From NCBI GenBank assembly GCA_029246605.1, contig JAQWMV010000108.1, positions 1-54,362 on the forward strand: a stretch of 54,362 nt of DNA, given 5' to 3'. Below, in pieces: positions 16,085 to 24,964 of this stretch. The notes below the pieces were generated by a model. That model worked only from the letters and a program-made list of their open reading frames with translations. It had not been told where the DNA came from and ran no database searches. Position 1 is the stretch's first letter. Each line of letters starts with the position of its first letter. The stretch comes from Pseudomonadales bacterium (GTDB taxonomy: Bacteria; Pseudomonadota; Gammaproteobacteria; Pseudomonadales; Azotimanducaceae). A program made the translations under genes and the position numbers.

Positions 16085-17551
16085 TTGAGCTTGGAATTAT
16101 TGGATGTAAATTTTATGATAAATGCCGGTAGAAATATCGAGACGCCTTTTCTGTTGAGAGTTTCGAAGCCGGATTGTGGCGCATCAGATATTGAATTTGT
16201 CCGTATCCTGCGTTTGCTGCCGGGAAAACGGATTGTTGCTCTGGCTAAAGATCAGGGAAGATCCATTCTGGTCAAGACTTACCTCGGTAGGAACGCTACC
16301 AGGAATGCGGCGCGGGAGGTGTCTGGTATAAAATTGATCGAGCAGGCTGGCGTTCGTACCGCCGGGCTTCTCTGGCAGGCCTCGTTGCCGGGCGACGGGC
16401 AGTTGCTGGCTTTTGAGTTTTTACCGAACGCGATTGGCTTGTCTGAACAGCTCAAGAAGTGTGAAAAGCAAAGAACAGAAATCCTAACCAGCGCAATGCA
16501 GATCATGTCGCATTTACATAGTCATGGCGTGATTCAAAAAGATATTCATCTGGCGAATTTCCTTTTGTCACAGGGCGAAATTCACACTATTGATGGTGGG
16601 GGTATTTACAGTAAGACTACTGAACCACTATCGGAACAGCCAAGCATTGATAACCTTGCCCTATTCTTTGCACAGTTCTTGGCGCGATACGATGCGCTGG
16701 TTCCAGAAGTTTTTTCGGTCTATGAAGAGGCCCGTGGATGGAGTCTGGACGAGGGTCGCCTTGGCAGATTGCAAAAGGAAATCACCAGGCATCGAGAACT
16801 AAGAAAGCAAGCGTATGTAGAGAAAGCATTTAGAGACTGTACTCGCTTTGTCTGTCGTTCATCCTTTCGACGCTATATGGTCTGTGAACGGGATGCGTAT
16901 TCCGATGAGATGCAGGCTGTACTTGAAAATCCAGACAAATTTATTGCTGATGGCCACTCGTTGAAGGAAGGCCGGACATCAACGGTAACACTGGTACATT
17001 TGCAGGATAGGTCTTTAGTTATTAAACGCTACAATATCAAGGGTGTAGTGCATGGCTTAAAACGTGCTTTCAGGAAAAGTCGCGCATGGGTTTCCTGGAG
17101 TAACGCATTTCGCTTGGAGTTTTTAGATATACCAGCGTTAAAACCTATCGCACTCCTCGAAGATCGCCTTGGTCCCTTACGATCCAAGGCCTATTTTATT
17201 ACCGAGTATATAGAAGGTCCGGATGCACTACAGTGCTTAAGAGAAATGGAGAGGCCGAACGGAGAGCTGGAGGCGCTTGCCGATATTCTAACTAAACTTT
17301 CGGCGTCTCAAATTTCTCATGGAGATCTGAAGGCGACTAACTTCGTGATGTCAATCGATGGCCCCGTAGTCATCGATCTTGATGCCATGCGCGAGCATAA
17401 AAGCCAACTAACGTTTGCGAAAGCTTTTAAAAATGATCTAGAGCGATTCATGGAAAACTGGCAGGACAGCCCGACCCTCGCCAGTCGCTTCCAAGGTCTG
17501 TTATCTGACCTGAATGATCAATATGGCGCCAAGGATCAACGAAATCGTTGA
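16085..17551 (+). CDS. double-domain LPS kinase family protein
   Basis: The 488-residue product carries two kinase-like halves. The first (about residues 35-240) has RSILVKTYLGRN, the catalytic-loop-like HSHGVIQKDIHLANFLL and IHTIDGGGIY. The second (about 290-485) has SLVIKRYNIKG, SASQISHGDLKATNFVM and GPVVIDLDAM. Both retain an Asp in the catalytic loop and one in the metal loop, so both could be active. It resembles the Pseudomonas protein found at the same place in the core cluster, with no firmly known acceptor. The start is TTG, 3 bp after the previous stop, so it belongs to the same operon. The acceptor cannot be read from the sequence. Confidence 0.8.
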   Translation: MSLELLDVNFMINAGRNIETPFLLRVSKPDCGASDIEFVRILRLLPGKRIVALAKDQGRSILVKTYLGRNATRNAAREVSGIKLIEQAGVRTAGLLWQASLPGDGQLLAFEFLPNAIGLSEQLKKCEKQRTEILTSAMQIMSHLHSHGVIQKDIHLANFLLSQGEIHTIDGGGIYSKTTEPLSEQPSIDNLALFFAQFLARYDALVPEVFSVYEEARGWSLDEGRLGRLQKEITRHRELRKQAYVEKAFRDCTRFVCRSSFRRYMVCERDAYSDEMQAVLENPDKFIADGHSLKEGRTSTVTLVHLQDRSLVIKRYNIKGVVHGLKRAFRKSRAWVSWSNAFRLEFLDIPALKPIALLEDRLGPLRSKAYFITEYIEGPDALQCLREMERPNGELEALADILTKLSASQISHGDLKATNFVMSIDGPVVIDLDAMREHKSQLTFAKAFKNDLERFMENWQDSPTLASRFQGLLSDLNDQYGAKDQRNR

Positions 17552-17707
17552 ATTCGGCCTCGCAGGTTCCGACCTAAACATTAGCGCTTATTTCCATGTC
17601 CGAATCTCCTCACGAAAAATCAGGACTTTGTGGACAGAAACTAGCTAGTCAAATAGTGTGTATAAACAAGGTAGAATAAGTGTTCGTCGATTTTTGAGAG
17701 TCCAGCC

Positions 17708-19447
17708 TTGTCGTTAACTGTCCTGGGGTTATCCGGTGCCCTGTCTCACGATCCATCTGCAGCCCTCTATATCGATGGTGAGCTGATAGCAGCCGCAGAA
17801 GAAGAGCGCTTCATTCGCGATAAACATGCAAAAAATCAGATGCCCTATCATGCTGCAACATTCTGTATGAATTTTGCAGGTATCTCGCCTGATGACATTG
17901 ATGTGGTTGCATTTCCGTTCGCCAAAGTAGGTTTATCATCGAAGGACCGATGGCATTTTGCGAAACGTTACTGGTATGCCCCCGATAGAGCGCTCGACGC
18001 GCTGTTCAATGGAAACCGGCATTATCGACGCAACGTAGAGCGTGTACGTGAATTGCTTGACCGCCTGGATATCGATTGGGACAAGATTGAATTTGAACCC
18101 GTGGCGCACCATCTTGCACATGCCAGCAGTGCCTATCATTTGAGCGGATTTAAAGAAAAAACTGCGATCCTGGGCATTGATGGTAAGGGAGAATATGCGA
18201 CAACATTTTTTGGTTACGGTGAACAAGGTGAGATTCACAAAATAAAAGAATTCTACGATCCTGATTCCCTTGGCCAACTTTACGCGTCGTTCACTGAGTA
18301 CCTGGGTTTTGATATGCTGGATGGTGAATACAAGGTGATGGGGATGGCACCCTATGGCGATGCATCGCGTTTCGATTTATCTCCTCTAGTGTCATTTGAT
18401 GGCAGTGAAATCAGCGTTAACACGGAACTTGTAAATACTGTTGGGGTACGGCGTTATAAAGAGGACGGTAAAGGATACTATTTTAGCCAGAAATTGATTG
18501 ATTGGCTGGGCCCCCGAAGGCAGGGGGATGTGGCGGATGATCCTTACGTTCATTACGCCGCAGCGATACAAAAATTGTATGAAGACATTTCTCTGGCGCT
18601 AATTGAGCGATATCTTAAGGATATTCTCCTCGAAACCGGCAAATTAGTATTTGCCGGTGGGGGTGCTCTTAATGTGAAACTGAACCAAAAGATATTGCAG
18701 TTACCCTATGTCGATGAGTTGTTCGTGCAACCAGCGGCGAGCGATGCCGGCACAGCAGTGGGCGCAGCATCCTATGCAACTTGGAAGCGGGGTGTCATGC
18801 CGCAAAAGATGGAACATGTATACCTTGGTCCGTCTTACTCGAACGAGGAGTGTGTGAAGGCATGTGAGGAACATGAAGGTCATCCAAAATTTGAGCAAAT
18901 CGACGACGTACCAAAGAGAGTAGCAGAGCTGCTCGCGGCTGGAAATCCTGTTGCATGGTGCCAGGGAAGAATGGAATTTGGACCTCGTGCACTTGGTGGC
19001 AGAAGTATATTGGGAAGCCCGAGTTCTAAAGGCATTGCAAATAAGATAAATGAGCAAATCAAGTTCCGGGAACGCTGGCGGCCGTTTTGCCCAAGCATCT
19101 TGGATACGGTAGCGGCAGATATGATTCAAACGGATCATCCGGCACCGTTTATGACCATTACATTTGAAGTCAGTGAATCCTGGCGTGAACGAGTGCCAGA
19201 GGTAGTTCACGAGGACGGAAGTTCACGTGTGCAAATTGTTTCGAAAGCGACGAATCCAAAATATTACGCATTGCTTAAAGAGATGGAAGCGCTAACGGGC
19301 AATGGCGCTGTTTTGAACACATCACTTAATCGTCGAGGGGAACCGATGGTTTGTTCGCCAACCGATGCCCTCAACATGTTCTTCGGCTCTGATTTGGAGT
19401 TTCTTATCCTCGAAGACATTCTGGTTACCAAGCCTGATGGCCAGTAG
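17708..19447 (+). CDS. carbamoyltransferase (NodU/CmcH family), LPS core
   Basis: The 579-residue protein has the two family domains: an N-terminal YrdC-partner/Kae1-like actin-fold domain and a C-terminal carbamoyltransferase domain. Motifs are VLGLSGALSHDPSAALY at the start, HHLAHASSAYHLSGF (about residue 137, metal-binding histidines), IDGKGEYATTFFGYG and, late, GRMEFGPRALGGRSIL (about 420). Family members use carbamoyl phosphate to carbamoylate hydroxyl groups. In Pseudomonas a gene of this type in the core cluster carbamoylates heptose II, so that role is inferred here. The start is TTG 17708, after a 156-bp gap that may hold a promoter. It overlaps the next gene by 11 bp. Confidence 0.9.
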   Translation: MSLTVLGLSGALSHDPSAALYIDGELIAAAEEERFIRDKHAKNQMPYHAATFCMNFAGISPDDIDVVAFPFAKVGLSSKDRWHFAKRYWYAPDRALDALFNGNRHYRRNVERVRELLDRLDIDWDKIEFEPVAHHLAHASSAYHLSGFKEKTAILGIDGKGEYATTFFGYGEQGEIHKIKEFYDPDSLGQLYASFTEYLGFDMLDGEYKVMGMAPYGDASRFDLSPLVSFDGSEISVNTELVNTVGVRRYKEDGKGYYFSQKLIDWLGPRRQGDVADDPYVHYAAAIQKLYEDISLALIERYLKDILLETGKLVFAGGGALNVKLNQKILQLPYVDELFVQPAASDAGTAVGAASYATWKRGVMPQKMEHVYLGPSYSNEECVKACEEHEGHPKFEQIDDVPKRVAELLAAGNPVAWCQGRMEFGPRALGGRSILGSPSSKGIANKINEQIKFRERWRPFCPSILDTVAADMIQTDHPAPFMTITFEVSESWRERVPEVVHEDGSSRVQIVSKATNPKYYALLKEMEALTGNGAVLNTSLNRRGEPMVCSPTDALNMFFGSDLEFLILEDILVTKPDGQ

Positions 19448-20558
19448 CGAGACGGATCAACTGAAGGTGCTTCAGCTATGCCACGATTACGAAGGGCCGT
19501 TTCAACAAATTTGCCATCAATACAATAAAGCGTTTCCAGATGCTGAAGTTACAACGGTTTATTTGAGGGGAAAACCTGATGGTAACGTCACTAGGATTAC
19601 CGGGGGTGATCGAGTTATCTATCTTGAGCAGGCAGAAGGATCACTTCGGGGAATAAAATTTTCTTCAATATTCCAGCTGGCAAGAATATTCCGGGCGCAA
19701 AGGTTCAAACTGGTTATCGCACACCGATATAAAGCAATCTATCTTGCTGGCATTATGAGCTATTTGTTCTCCCGCCTTACGATATTTGGCGTCGTCCATG
19801 AACATAATGTTTTTAAGAGAATAACCCGCTCACTATTTGTGACTTTTTGGCGTAGGAATATAGAAATTATTGCTGTATCCGCGTCCGTTGCAAAGGATAT
19901 TGTTACCAGCTGCCCAGCGTTGGGTAAACAAAACCGAGTGCATGTATTGGGTCATGCCCTTAACCCGGATAGTGAGCTTTTAACGCGAGAGCTGGCGCGG
20001 CAACAACTGGACTGTGCAGGTGATCGTTTTATATTTGGCAGCGTTGGGCGTTTGATCGAGAAGAAACAATTTGATCGCTTGTTGGCTGCATTTGCCGAAG
20101 CGGACCTCGGTGAACACTGCCTGCTGGTTGTAGTCGGCAAGGGCCCTAGAGCCCGGGCCCTACAAGATCAGGCGGAAGCCTTGGGGTTATCTGGAGGGGT
20201 CGTGTTTGCCGGGCAGATTGATCAAGCGATGACGTATTTCTCAGCCTTTGACTGTTTCGTGTTTCCGGCAGGTGATGAAGAGGCCTTTGGGGTGGTTTTG
20301 CTGGAGGCGATGTTCGCAGGATTACCGATCCTTGCCAGTTCAGCACCGGGACCTGATGACGTATTGGGAGATATTGGACTTAGATACCAGGATCAAAACG
20401 ACTTCGTGCAGAAACTTCGCGATGTATATCAGCTCAATGACGATCAAAGACAGGTGTTAGGTGCGGCAGCGAAGGTCCGTTTTGAGGAGAATTTCACGAT
20501 AGAACACTTCGTTACAAAGTTTCATGCACTGCTAGCCGAAACCTACAGGCCACGCTAG
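19437..20558 (+). CDS. family 4 glycosyltransferase, LPS core
   Basis: This is a GT-B retaining glycosyltransferase of about 373 residues, likely adding a sugar to the outer core. The C-terminal half shows FGSVGRLIEKKQFDRLLAAF (about residue 198) and the Glu-x7-Glu motif in EEAFGVVLLEAMFAGLPIL (about 280). I chose ATG 19437, overlapping the carbamoyltransferase stop, because the N-terminal part beyond it (LKVLQLCHDYEGPFQQ) looks like family sequence while the upstream extension is an off-frame shadow. Pseudomonas has a comparable transferase next to its carbamoyltransferase (wapH). Donor and acceptor are not known here. It converges on the acyltransferase gene with no obvious terminator. Confidence 0.85.
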   Translation: MASSETDQLKVLQLCHDYEGPFQQICHQYNKAFPDAEVTTVYLRGKPDGNVTRITGGDRVIYLEQAEGSLRGIKFSSIFQLARIFRAQRFKLVIAHRYKAIYLAGIMSYLFSRLTIFGVVHEHNVFKRITRSLFVTFWRRNIEIIAVSASVAKDIVTSCPALGKQNRVHVLGHALNPDSELLTRELARQQLDCAGDRFIFGSVGRLIEKKQFDRLLAAFAEADLGEHCLLVVVGKGPRARALQDQAEALGLSGGVVFAGQIDQAMTYFSAFDCFVFPAGDEEAFGVVLLEAMFAGLPILASSAPGPDDVLGDIGLRYQDQNDFVQKLRDVYQLNDDQRQVLGAAAKVRFEENFTIEHFVTKFHALLAETYRPR

Positions 20559-20594
20559 GGATTAGTGAGTAACTGAACATCGGTACATAGGGAA

Positions 20595-21506
20595 TTAGTA
20601 AGGTCTTTTTTGGCCTTCCGGTCTTGTTTTGAATCTACGATGCAGCCACCAGTATTGTTCAGGGTGTTTTTTTATTGCGGACTCCACAGCCTGGTTAATG
20701 CGCACGGCATCTGCTTTGTAGTCCTCCGTTGGAAAATTTTCGAGAGGTTCGCTCAAAAACAATTCATAGCCCGTTTCGGTTCTGAAATGAGTAAAGATGA
20801 TGACTGGTGAGTCGTTTACCTGCGCTAACCGGGAAGTGGTGGTAATGGTTGCCGCCGGTTGTCCAAAAAAGGGCACAAAAACTGAATGTTGGCGCCCGTA
20901 GTCCTGATCCGCACCGTACCAGATCGTACGTCCCTCTTTGAGGCTGGTGACAACGCCACGCATATCATCTCTTTCGATAGCACGTGGATAACTTCGTTTT
21001 CTACCATGGGTCATGATCGCTTCGAGCAATAGATTTTTGTTACGTCGATACATCACATCAAATTCGACATAACTTGCGAGTACGGCGCCACAGAAATCGA
21101 GAGTCGCCAGGTGCATGCCGAGCAAAATAACACCGTTTCCCTTTGCTATCGCCGATTGTAAGTGTTCAAGACCGTTGATCTGTGCTAGATCACGAAATTG
21201 ACTTGGATCTCGAAGCCAGACTGTCGCAGTTTCAATAATGCTGATGCCACTCGAGCGAAAAATGTCTTTGGTGAGTGCGGTTCGTTCCGCTTCGGTAAAT
21301 TGTGGAAAACACAGTAATAGGTTCACATCAATGATGTGTCGTCGGTATCTGGCCACGGCGTAGCCAAGTTTGCCAAGCAAAACGCCAAAGCACATACGCC
21401 AGGAATGAGGTACATGAACGACAATATAAATTAGCAATAAGCCAAGCCAGGTTAACCAATACCTGGGATGGAAAAAGCGTCGCTGCAGTAAGGTTGACTT
21501 GTGCAA
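20595..21506 (-). CDS. lpxL: lipid A biosynthesis acyltransferase (LpxL/HtrB type)
   Basis: This enzyme adds a secondary acyl chain, typically laurate or a similar chain from acyl-ACP, to Kdo-lipid A at the inner membrane. The 303-residue length is usual. An N-terminal membrane anchor is followed by the catalytic His-x4-Asp in LLGMHLATLDF (about residue 131) and by WYGADQDYG and HSVFVPFFGQPAATITTTSR. LpxL, LpxM and LpxP are close paralogues, so the chain and position transferred are not settled by sequence. The start is TTG 21506. It reads away from hldE, with about 80 bp between. Confidence 0.85.
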   Translation of the reverse strand: MHKSTLLQRRFFHPRYWLTWLGLLLIYIVVHVPHSWRMCFGVLLGKLGYAVARYRRHIIDVNLLLCFPQFTEAERTALTKDIFRSSGISIIETATVWLRDPSQFRDLAQINGLEHLQSAIAKGNGVILLGMHLATLDFCGAVLASYVEFDVMYRRNKNLLLEAIMTHGRKRSYPRAIERDDMRGVVTSLKEGRTIWYGADQDYGRQHSVFVPFFGQPAATITTTSRLAQVNDSPVIIFTHFRTETGYELFLSEPLENFPTEDYKADAVRINQAVESAIKKHPEQYWWLHRRFKTRPEGQKRPY

Positions 21507-21588
21507 GGGATATATCTTAGCGTGGTCTGGCTAATGTAGTCACTGTGGTATTATTCTTCATCACCATTTCAGTTGAAAGTATAGAGCG

Positions 21589-23007
21589 ATGAAATTACCA
21601 CGATTCGACAAAGCGAGCGTTTTGGTCATTGGAGACGTGATGCTGGACAGATATTGGCATGGCGCAACCGAGCGCGTATCGGCCGAAGCGCCTGTACCGA
21701 TTGTTGATGTCGATGAAAGGCAAGAGCGTCCTGGTGCCGCTGCAAATGTTGCCCTAAATGTGATGTCATTGGGTGCGCGAGCCTCGCTGATTGGCATGAT
21801 TGGCGATGATGAGGCGGGGGCTACACTACTCGGCAAGCTGGAAGGCGCGGGGATCAACTGTCAGCTTGTGACAAAGCAGGACTATCAGACTACAACCAAA
21901 TTGCGCATAGTCAGCATGAATCAGCAGCTCTTACGGGTCGATTTTGAGTCACATGAAACTATGGACGATAAATCGATGACAGCGGCTTTGGATAATGCAC
22001 TCGTTGAAGCCGACAATGTGCTTTTTTCAGATTATGACAAAGGTGTGCTGGACAACCCGCAATTGATTATCAGCAAGGCGCGAGAGCTCGCTAAACCAGT
22101 GATGGTTGATCCGAAATTCAAAGACTTCGCCCTATACAGAGGCGCTACGATCTTGAAACCAAATCGTCTTGAACTGCAGCATGCTGTTGGGCAATGGACC
22201 TCAGAGTCCGATATGTTGCAGCGCTGCCAACACCTGATGCGCGATTTAGAAATAGAAGCGTTACTAGTAACCAGATCAGCTGAGGGGATGACACTGATCA
22301 AGAATACCGGTGCTATTGTTCATTACCCGGCGCGCATGCGTGAAATATATGATGCAACCGGTGCGGGAGATACGGTTATAGCCACCTTATGTAGTGCTCT
22401 CGGTGCGGGTGAGACGTTAAACGACGCGGTTGGTCTTGCTAATATTGCCGCTGGACTAGTGGTCAGTCACTTTGGTAACACAAGTGTCAGCGGTCCAGAG
22501 TTGCGCGACGAAATCGTAAAGGAAGCAGGTTTTGACACCGGTATCATGTCTCAGGAACAACTCCTTAACGCTGTTACCGAAGCGAAAAAACGGGGTGAGA
22601 AGGTTGTGCTGACCAATGGATGCTTTGATCTATTGCATGCTGGCCATGTGGATTATCTTCAGGAAGCGAAGAGCGAAGGTGATCGGCTTGTTGTTGCGTT
22701 AAATTCCGATGAATCCATTCGACGTCTCAAGGGAGTTGGTCGACCTGTGACTACGCTTGATCATCGCTTGGCGATTCTGGCTGGTTTAAAGGCCGTAGAC
22801 TGGGCCGTAGCCTTTGAGGAAGATACGCCGGAGAATCTGATATCAGCGCTGCAACCCGATGTCCTAGTGAAAGGCGGAGATTACCAAAACGTCGATCAGG
22901 TCGTAGGCGCTGATGTAGTTAAGTCCTATGGCGGTAGCGTTAAGGTACTTTCTCTGGTTGAGGATTGTTCCACCAGCGCGATCGTGCAAAAGATCAGAGA
23001 TATGTAG
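21589..23007 (+). CDS. hldE: bifunctional heptose-7-phosphate kinase/heptose-1-phosphate adenylyltransferase
   Basis: HldE makes ADP-heptose, the donor for WaaC and WaaF. It phosphorylates D-glycero-D-manno-heptose 7-phosphate at C1 and later adds AMP. The 472-residue protein has a PfkB-type kinase domain (about 1-315, with RPGAAANVALNVMSLG and DATGAGDTVIATLC, catalytic Asp) and a C-terminal nucleotidyltransferase domain (about 335-472, with TNGCFDLLHAGHVDYL carrying the His-x-Gly-His motif). Both domains look complete. msbA, often next to hldE in Pseudomonas, is not here; it ends 6 bp before the convergent oxidoreductase gene. Confidence 0.97.
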   Translation: MKLPRFDKASVLVIGDVMLDRYWHGATERVSAEAPVPIVDVDERQERPGAAANVALNVMSLGARASLIGMIGDDEAGATLLGKLEGAGINCQLVTKQDYQTTTKLRIVSMNQQLLRVDFESHETMDDKSMTAALDNALVEADNVLFSDYDKGVLDNPQLIISKARELAKPVMVDPKFKDFALYRGATILKPNRLELQHAVGQWTSESDMLQRCQHLMRDLEIEALLVTRSAEGMTLIKNTGAIVHYPARMREIYDATGAGDTVIATLCSALGAGETLNDAVGLANIAAGLVVSHFGNTSVSGPELRDEIVKEAGFDTGIMSQEQLLNAVTEAKKRGEKVVLTNGCFDLLHAGHVDYLQEAKSEGDRLVVALNSDESIRRLKGVGRPVTTLDHRLAILAGLKAVDWAVAFEEDTPENLISALQPDVLVKGGDYQNVDQVVGADVVKSYGGSVKVLSLVEDCSTSAIVQKIRDM

Positions 23008-23013
23008 CTGTCG

Positions 23014-23769
23014 TTAGACAGCGTCGATGGCACTTGCGACGTTTTCTACTAGATGCTTTTCGTTGATGGTGCCGACGACTACGGTTGAAACCTGTGAATA
23101 CGATAGGACAGACCTGATACCTTCAGAAAAATTCTTGCTGTGACCACTCTGTAACGCTTTTTTTATCATCAATGGCCCGTGGGTTACTGCCTTATCCAGC
23201 TCATTGAGCTCATCGGCCTCGACCATCGCTACGTCCATAGCCGCTAGCGCAAACAGACTTCCGCTTAGGCTTTTGGTGGATGCTCCTACGTATCGGATAT
23301 AGCCCTGGGTCTGCAATTTCAATATTTCAGCGATGGCGTCGGTTTTTTTAAGGTCATTGAGGTCATCATCGCTGCAATGTATCAGTACGATGTCCAGGTA
23401 ATCTGTTCGCAATTGTTCGAGGCTGTTGTGGATGCTACTGGTAACGTGGGAGGCAGAAAAGTCATAGCTGGAATCACCCTCATAAATTTCGCCCACCTTG
23501 GTAGAGATGAGCCAGTCTTGTCTTCGGCCCTTCAGTAGTTCACCGATTCTAAGCTCACTGCTGCCATATGCAGGCGCGGTATCGATGAGATTAATCCCCA
23601 GATCCTGTGCGACTGATAGTAGCTTATTGGTCTGTTCTCTACTGGGTAGATCAAATGGTTTTGGGTACTTTACGTTGCTGTTGCGACCAAGCTTTACAGT
23701 GCCCAAGCTGATTGGAGCGACCCTGAGATCACCGATATTTCGATAATGACTGTCGTTGAATGAAATCAA
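23014..23769 (-). CDS. aldo/keto reductase family protein
   Basis: A 251-residue aldo/keto reductase-fold protein. INLIDTAPAYGSSELRIGELL (quoted part: the catalytic Asp and Tyr region, about residue 60) and LISTKVGE with the catalytic lysine are visible; DYLDIVLIHCSDDD supplies the histidine. It is shorter than the usual 310-330 residues and lacks part of the C-terminal substrate loop. Its ATG overlaps the stop of the upstream FAD oxidoreductase (ATGA), so the two work as one unit. A similar pair sits near waaA and hldE in Pseudomonas. The substrate is unknown. Confidence 0.85.
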   Translation of the reverse strand: MISFNDSHYRNIGDLRVAPISLGTVKLGRNSNVKYPKPFDLPSREQTNKLLSVAQDLGINLIDTAPAYGSSELRIGELLKGRRQDWLISTKVGEIYEGDSSYDFSASHVTSSIHNSLEQLRTDYLDIVLIHCSDDDLNDLKKTDAIAEILKLQTQGYIRYVGASTKSLSGSLFALAAMDVAMVEADELNELDKAVTHGPLMIKKALQSGHSKNFSEGIRSVLSYSQVSTVVVGTINEKHLVENVASAIDAV

Positions 23770-24914
23770 AATGACTGGTCCCAGGGAGCTTCGCCAACCG
23801 TGGCCTTCAGGTACCCATCAGATGGTGCAGGCCACTTTGATGGCTCAATAATGTGTTTCAAAACTTCTCGTGCAAGTAGGGGCACTAGTGTCAGTTTTAT
23901 GGGCCAGCAAACCAGTACGTTGCCAGCTTTCTCGCAGAATGGACGGTCCGGTCGCAAAGTTCCTGGTGTTTTTGGCTCGGCACGATCGATCCGCCAACTC
24001 TTAAACTCATAGTCGAAAATATCGAGAAATGGTAGAAATCGTTCAAGTTCGTTCTTCGCGAACTCGATTTGTGCAGCACCAGAGCGATGGATGCCTGTCT
24101 CTGCGAGATCTCCTCCCAGATACCAGACAGTCTGCAAGTCTTTGGTCTTGTGAGTAGAAATTGTCATACGCGGTTTGTCGCCGGATCCGATTGCGACAGC
24201 GTGCCCAAAGAGTGTTGGCAATGGTCCTCTTACCAAGACCTGATGCAAGGGCCTCCGTTGCATGGCGACCGCGATATCCGATTGTCGCAATAGATCTTCG
24301 TTGCCAGCGCCCGCCGCGAAGATGTAGCGTTCCGCTTCTACCGCCGTGCCGTCGGGTAATGTTAAGCGGACAATACCAGATCCACCATTGCATACCGGCG
24401 TTGGCGCCGCCTGAATAATTGAGTTTCCAGCGGACTCAGCTAGCGCAGTCACAACGGTTGCTGTGTCGATAACCATATCCGGAATTTCGTAGACAGAACC
24501 TTTGAATTCGGGGTGGTCAAACGGCTCGGGAAGATGTTTCAGCGCTTTCGCACCGCCGCGGATAGCTTTACTGCCGAGAAATGCGGCAAGTTTACCGCCA
24601 AGGGCGGCATCTGAGAAGAGGTGATAGCTTTGGGCCAGACATTTGGCGTTATGAAGATCTACGGGTCCCTCACCGGCAAAGCATTGCTGCCATATATCAG
24701 GCATGCCAGCGATTGTCTCCGAAGCGTTTGAGGTCACACCCGCCAGGTTGTATTTAAGGCCACCATGAATCATGCCCTGTGACGATAAGGTTTGCCCCTG
24801 GCCCAACCCGGCTTTTTCAAACAATAGAGTGCTATATCCCGCTGCCTGGAGCTGATTAAGAAGCCAAAGACCGGTGATGCCACCGCCAATTATGGCAATA
24901 TCAGTTTTAATCAT
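23766..24914 (-). CDS. FAD-dependent oxidoreductase (DAO family)
   Basis: About 382 residues, beginning with a dinucleotide-binding GxGxxG motif in DIAIIGGGITGLWLLNQL (residues 4-21), then SSQGMIHGGLKYNL, as in D-amino-acid oxidase/glycerol-3-phosphate dehydrogenase-like FAD enzymes. The family FAD C-terminal segment is less obvious. I chose ATG 24914, which puts the FAD motif at the usual place; the frame continues to 24965, where it would run into the waaA start. It is coupled to the aldo/keto reductase by a 4-bp overlap. Substrate unknown; a role beside LPS genes is not implied by the sequence. Confidence 0.85.
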   Translation of the reverse strand: MIKTDIAIIGGGITGLWLLNQLQAAGYSTLLFEKAGLGQGQTLSSQGMIHGGLKYNLAGVTSNASETIAGMPDIWQQCFAGEGPVDLHNAKCLAQSYHLFSDAALGGKLAAFLGSKAIRGGAKALKHLPEPFDHPEFKGSVYEIPDMVIDTATVVTALAESAGNSIIQAAPTPVCNGGSGIVRLTLPDGTAVEAERYIFAAGAGNEDLLRQSDIAVAMQRRPLHQVLVRGPLPTLFGHAVAIGSGDKPRMTISTHKTKDLQTVWYLGGDLAETGIHRSGAAQIEFAKNELERFLPFLDIFDYEFKSWRIDRAEPKTPGTLRPDRPFCEKAGNVLVCWPIKLTLVPLLAREVLKHIIEPSKWPAPSDGYLKATVGEAPWDQSF

Positions 24915-24964
24915 TAAACGTAATTGTGCAAAAACAGCTAGTATATCAGGCTGACTAACAAGCA

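Noticed and set aside
18701-19210. 169-codon minus-strand frame inside the carbamoyltransferase gene
   Set aside because: Antisense to well-conserved motifs of a real gene; no recognisable protein features.
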